A DNA stretch of 64,000 nt, from the NCBI GenBank assembly GCA_964389925.1, contig CAYMGE010000022.1, forward strand, positions 3,656 to 67,655, in the 5' to 3' direction. Position 1 is the first letter of the stretch; each line of letters begins with the position of its first letter. Positions 61,067-64,000 of this stretch are shown one piece after another. Under the pieces are notes generated by a model, which was not told the origin of the DNA, ran no database searches, and saw only the letters and a program-made list of their open reading frames with translations. The translations under genes were made by a program, and so were the position numbers. Origin of the DNA: CALECP01 sp964389925 (lineage in GTDB: Bacteria; Chloroflexota; Anaerolineae; Promineifilales; Promineifilaceae).

Positions 61067-63781
61067 ATGCAAACAAGTTCAGCTCATGATTTTTACAATG
61101 TCGAGAAACGCCCATTAGACGTGCTGTTTCGGCCGAAATCCGTCGCCGTTATTGGTGCAACGGAGCGCGAAGGGAGCGTCGGCCGAACGCTCGTCTGGAA
61201 CCTAATCAGCAACACTTTTGGTGGCACAATTTACCCCGTCAACCCCAAGCGCAAATCAGTGCTTGGCATCAAGGCATACCCGTCGTTGAGCGATATTCCC
61301 GATCAGGTTGAACTCGCGGTCATTGTTGTACCAGCGCGGGTTGTGCCAAACGTGATGCAGGAATGCGTTGCTCATGGCGTGCGTGGTGCGATTGTCATCT
61401 CGGCCGGTTTCAAGGAAATTGGCGAAGAGGGCATTGAACTGGAGCGACGTGTTTTGGAGATCGCTCGCAGTGGTAACATTCGCATCATCGGCCCCAACTG
61501 TCTGGGCGTGATGTCCCCCTTGACAGGCTTAAATGCGACGTTTGCCCAACGCATGGCGATGCCCGGTTCCGTCGGCTTTATCAGCCAAAGTGGTGCGATG
61601 TGTACTGCCATTCTTGACTGGAGCTATCAGGAAAACGTCGGCTTTAGCGCATTTGTCTCGATTGGCTCGATGCTCGATGTCGATTGGGGCGATCTCATCA
61701 CCTATCTAGGCGACGATCCTCGCACAAAGGCGATTGTGATCTATATGGAGACCATTGGCAATGCGCGGTCATTTATGTCGGCCGCCCGCGAAGTCGCGCT
61801 CACAAAGCCAATCATCGTCATTAAACCGGGGCGCACGGAAGCGGCGGCGGCGGCCGCCGCCTCGCATACCGGCTCATTAACGGGCAGCGATGAGGTGTTA
61901 GACGCGGCATTCCGTCGTTGTGGTGTGCTGCGCGTCGAGCGCATCTCTGACCTGTTTAACATGGCCGAGCTATTGGGCAAGCAGCCACCAAAAGGATCAA
62001 ATCTGACGATTGTGACAAATGCGGGTGGACCCGGTGTGTTGGCGACAGATGCGCTGTTGAGCAGTGGTGGGGCGTTGACAGAACTTTCGGCCGAACTCGA
62101 AGCCGAACTTGATGAAATTCTGCCACCTCACTGGAGCCATGCCAACCCCATCGACATTCTCGGCGATGCAACGCCCGAAACTTATACAAAAGTGGTCGAA
62201 ATCGCTGCGAAAGACCCAAATTCAGATGGGCTACTCGTCGTTCTCTCCCCACAGGCGATGACTGATCCGACGCGCACGGCCGAGAATCTTGCACGCGCAC
62301 GTCAAAATCTCCCTAAGAATAAGCCTATTCTGACAAGCTGGATGGGTGGCGCAGATGTTGCAGCCGGTCAGCATATTCTAAATCAGGCCAATATCTCGAC
62401 CTATCAATATCCCGACACGGCCGCACGCATGTTTAGCTATATGTGGCAAGCAGCCAAAAATTTGAAAGCTCTTTATGAAACGCCGCATTGGGGAGCAGAG
62501 ATGCACCCTGATCGTGAGCGCGTTGCGGAGATTATCAAGCATGTGCGTGAAACGGGGCGCACCATTTTGACTGAGTATGAGTCAAAGCGCGTGATGGATG
62601 CGTATGGTATTCCAACTGTGCAGACGGTTGTGGCTGACTCGGCCGAAAAAGCCTCCGCCATCGCCGAGCAAATCGGTTTCCCTGTCGTTGTCAAAATCAA
62701 CTCTGAGACGATCACGCATAAATCAGACGTGGGTGGTGTCAAGCTCAATCTACGCACCCGTGAGGCGGTCGAGGCGGCATTTTTAGCGATTGAAAGTGCG
62801 GTTGCTGCCAAGTACACTACCTCCGACTTTCTGGGTGTCACCGTTCAGCCTATGCTCGATCTGAGCGAAGCGTATGAACTAATTCTGGGCGCATCACCTG
62901 ACCCGCAGTTTGGCCCTGTCCTACTCTTTGGTACAGGAGGCGTTTTGGTCGAAGTATTTAAAGATCGTGCGCTGGGGCTGCCGCCGCTCAATACGAATCT
63001 CGCCCATCGCATGATGCACCGCACCAAAATTTATGAAGCCTTACAAGGAGTGCGTGGTCGCAATGCGGTTGACATAGACGCGCTAGAGGCATTGATGGTC
63101 AATTTTAGTCATCTCGTTGCCGAGCAGCATTGGATTAAGGAGATCGACATCAATCCGCTGCTTGTCTCGGCCGATCATCTAATCGCGCTCGATGCACGAG
63201 TCATTCTCTACGAGCAAGATGTGCAAAAGTCTGACCTGCCACAATTGGCAATTCGTCCCTACCCGGCCCAGTATGAACAGGTCTGGGAAACAAAACACGG
63301 GATGGTGGTGGGCATTCGGCCGATTATGCCCGAAGACGAAAATGCGATGATCGAGTTCCACAAAAAGCTATCTCAAGATAGCGTCTACATGCGCTACTTT
63401 AGCAATATCAAGCTAACTCAACGCATTGCCCATGATCGCCTGATTCGCGTCTGCCATATCGACTATGATCGAGAGATGGTTCTGGTCGTGACACGACGGC
63501 TGCATGATGGCACAGATGAGGTGATTGCGGCAGGGCGTTTGAGCGGCGTACATGGAAAGAAGTCGGCCGAATACTCTCTTCTCGTTGCCGATGAATTTCA
63601 AGGACACGGCATCGGCACAAAACTGCTCACCGAGCTGATCCACATTGGCAAAGCTGAGGGTCTTGACTCTATCGAAGCCTATATGCTTCGCACTAACAGC
63701 GGCATCATCAAAATCTCTGAACGTCATGGCTTTACGATCAGGCAGAAAGATGACGTTCTGCACGCTGTTCTGAACCTGTAA
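61067..63781 (+). CDS. NDP-forming acyl-CoA synthetase fused to a GNAT acetyltransferase
   Basis: 904 residues. The CoA-binding domain (about 15-145) contains FRPKSVAVIGATEREGSVGRT and the succinyl-CoA-ligase-like domain (about 150-460) contains GFISQSGAMCTAILDW. The ATP-grasp domain (about 490-710) has PVVVKINSETITHKSDVGGV and EIDINPLL. The C-terminal GNAT domain (about 740-904) has the acetyl-CoA loop VADEFQGHGIGTKLL. This is the layout of bacterial protein lysine acetyltransferases (Pat/PatZ-like) and of ADP-forming acetate-CoA ligase fusions. It could acetylate acetyl-CoA synthetase or, if the ligase part is active, make acyl-CoA with ADP formation. Confidence 0.93.
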   Translation: MQTSSAHDFYNVEKRPLDVLFRPKSVAVIGATEREGSVGRTLVWNLISNTFGGTIYPVNPKRKSVLGIKAYPSLSDIPDQVELAVIVVPARVVPNVMQECVAHGVRGAIVISAGFKEIGEEGIELERRVLEIARSGNIRIIGPNCLGVMSPLTGLNATFAQRMAMPGSVGFISQSGAMCTAILDWSYQENVGFSAFVSIGSMLDVDWGDLITYLGDDPRTKAIVIYMETIGNARSFMSAAREVALTKPIIVIKPGRTEAAAAAAASHTGSLTGSDEVLDAAFRRCGVLRVERISDLFNMAELLGKQPPKGSNLTIVTNAGGPGVLATDALLSSGGALTELSAELEAELDEILPPHWSHANPIDILGDATPETYTKVVEIAAKDPNSDGLLVVLSPQAMTDPTRTAENLARARQNLPKNKPILTSWMGGADVAAGQHILNQANISTYQYPDTAARMFSYMWQAAKNLKALYETPHWGAEMHPDRERVAEIIKHVRETGRTILTEYESKRVMDAYGIPTVQTVVADSAEKASAIAEQIGFPVVVKINSETITHKSDVGGVKLNLRTREAVEAAFLAIESAVAAKYTTSDFLGVTVQPMLDLSEAYELILGASPDPQFGPVLLFGTGGVLVEVFKDRALGLPPLNTNLAHRMMHRTKIYEALQGVRGRNAVDIDALEALMVNFSHLVAEQHWIKEIDINPLLVSADHLIALDARVILYEQDVQKSDLPQLAIRPYPAQYEQVWETKHGMVVGIRPIMPEDENAMIEFHKKLSQDSVYMRYFSNIKLTQRIAHDRLIRVCHIDYDREMVLVVTRRLHDGTDEVIAAGRLSGVHGKKSAEYSLLVADEFQGHGIGTKLLTELIHIGKAEGLDSIEAYMLRTNSGIIKISERHGFTIRQKDDVLHAVLNL

Positions 63782-63821
63782 TTGCAATACGTCAGAACTT
63801 GTAGACAGTACGTTTGAATAA

Positions 63822-63849
63822 AAAAGGACGAGCAAATGCTCGTCCTTTT
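63822..63849. terminator. Bidirectional terminator
   Basis: AAAAGGACGAGCA-AA-TGCTCGTCCTTTT, a 13-bp perfect stem between the convergent synthetase and rpsI genes. Confidence 0.93.
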
Positions 63850-63872
63850 CCATATCTTCGAATGTAGGTTGA

Positions 63873-64000
63873 TTAACGCTTTGTGTAAGTTGGAGCCTTA
63901 CGTGCGCGTTTCAGACCCGGCTTCTTGCGCTCTTTCACACGTGGATCACGGGTCAAATGCCCTTCTTCACGCATCTTGCCGCGCAACTCTTCTTCGTAAA
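63873..64000 (-). CDS. rpsI: 30S ribosomal protein S9, C-terminal part
   Basis: The minus strand, entering from the right edge, reads ELRGKMREEGHLTRDPRVKE and then KKPGLKRARKAPTYTKR before a TAA at 63875-63873. This is the conserved basic tail of S9 ending in K-R, which reaches toward the P-site tRNA. Only 42 residues are in the window. rplM (L13) would be expected upstream, outside the window. Confidence 0.95.
   Translation of the reverse strand, partial: YEEELRGKMREEGHLTRDPRVKERKKPGLKRARKAPTYTKR

Larger units (their letters stand above)
350..63569. repeat. Highly iterated palindrome TCGGCCGA across the window
   Basis: I count about 80 exact TCGGCCGA octamers and many further CGGCCG cores between about 350 and 63569, most inside genes on either strand. 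They are read in all three frames: Ser-Ala-Asp/Glu, Ile-Gly-Arg, or Arg-Pro. Density is roughly one per 0.8 kb; at this base composition one or two per 64 kb would be expected. Confidence 0.9.

Overview
The window looks like a chromosomal segment of an environmental, heterotrophic, probably filamentous member of the Chloroflexota (Anaerolineae/Caldilineae-like). That placement is an inference from gene content: DUF4012 protein, beta-propeller sensor kinases, multimodular dockerin/cohesin glycosidase, long S8 protease, UGSC selenoprotein and a lone dnaA. No rRNA or tRNA was seen to confirm it. Base composition looks moderately GC-rich. A striking genome-wide signature is the palindrome TCGGCCGA. 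I count about 80 exact copies by eye, mostly inside genes, where roughly one to two would be expected by chance.

Layout. 1-6.4 kb: the 3' part of a small non-ribosomal-peptide-type cluster made of free-standing parts (adenylation enzyme, flavin halogenase, free carrier protein, alpha/beta hydrolase, carrier-condensation protein). Two of its genes survive only as internally deleted remnants: a second halogenase and a P-type ATPase. 6.5-9.4 kb: an Rpn-type nuclease with a repeat tail and a class II aldolase/short-chain dehydrogenase fusion. 9.5-17.5 kb: a subtilase with a YYWSGT repeat tail, a PD-(D/E)XK-like protein, a DUF255 thioredoxin-fold protein and a YtcJ-type amidohydrolase. 17.6-23.3 kb: one giant ORF that joins a secreted GH9 cellulase and a secreted AA10 lytic polysaccharide monooxygenase. 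23.6-34.5 kb: DUF4012 protein, gyrA, a cold-shock-domain protein, tpx, a ZnuA-like lipoprotein, an M23-like/SH3/glycosidase protein and a PAF-acetylhydrolase-like hydrolase. 34.5-43.2 kb: a pair of DnaA-box-like sites, an MtnA-like isomerase, an oxidoreductase, a large hybrid histidine kinase, gap and dnaA.

43.2-49.0 kb is one tightly packed minus-strand operon: ABC ATPase, ABC-2 permease, small membrane protein, glycosyltransferase, TetR regulator, M23 peptidase and UbiA-type prenyltransferase. It is preceded by a perfect TetR-like operator. Next come a CocE-type hydrolase and a MoxR ATPase, a repeat-rich intergenic region carrying an ISAs1-type transposase remnant, and a 1394-residue protein that holds a complete two-component pathway in one chain.

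57.0-60.6 kb encodes a FAD-dependent oxidoreductase, a thioredoxin-domain protein and a UGSC-family selenoprotein whose selenocysteine codon is an in-frame TGA followed by a SECIS-like hairpin. Conventional gene calling would split this gene into two fragments. The window ends with a pterin carbinolamine dehydratase, an acyl-CoA synthetase/GNAT fusion and the 3' end of rpsI.
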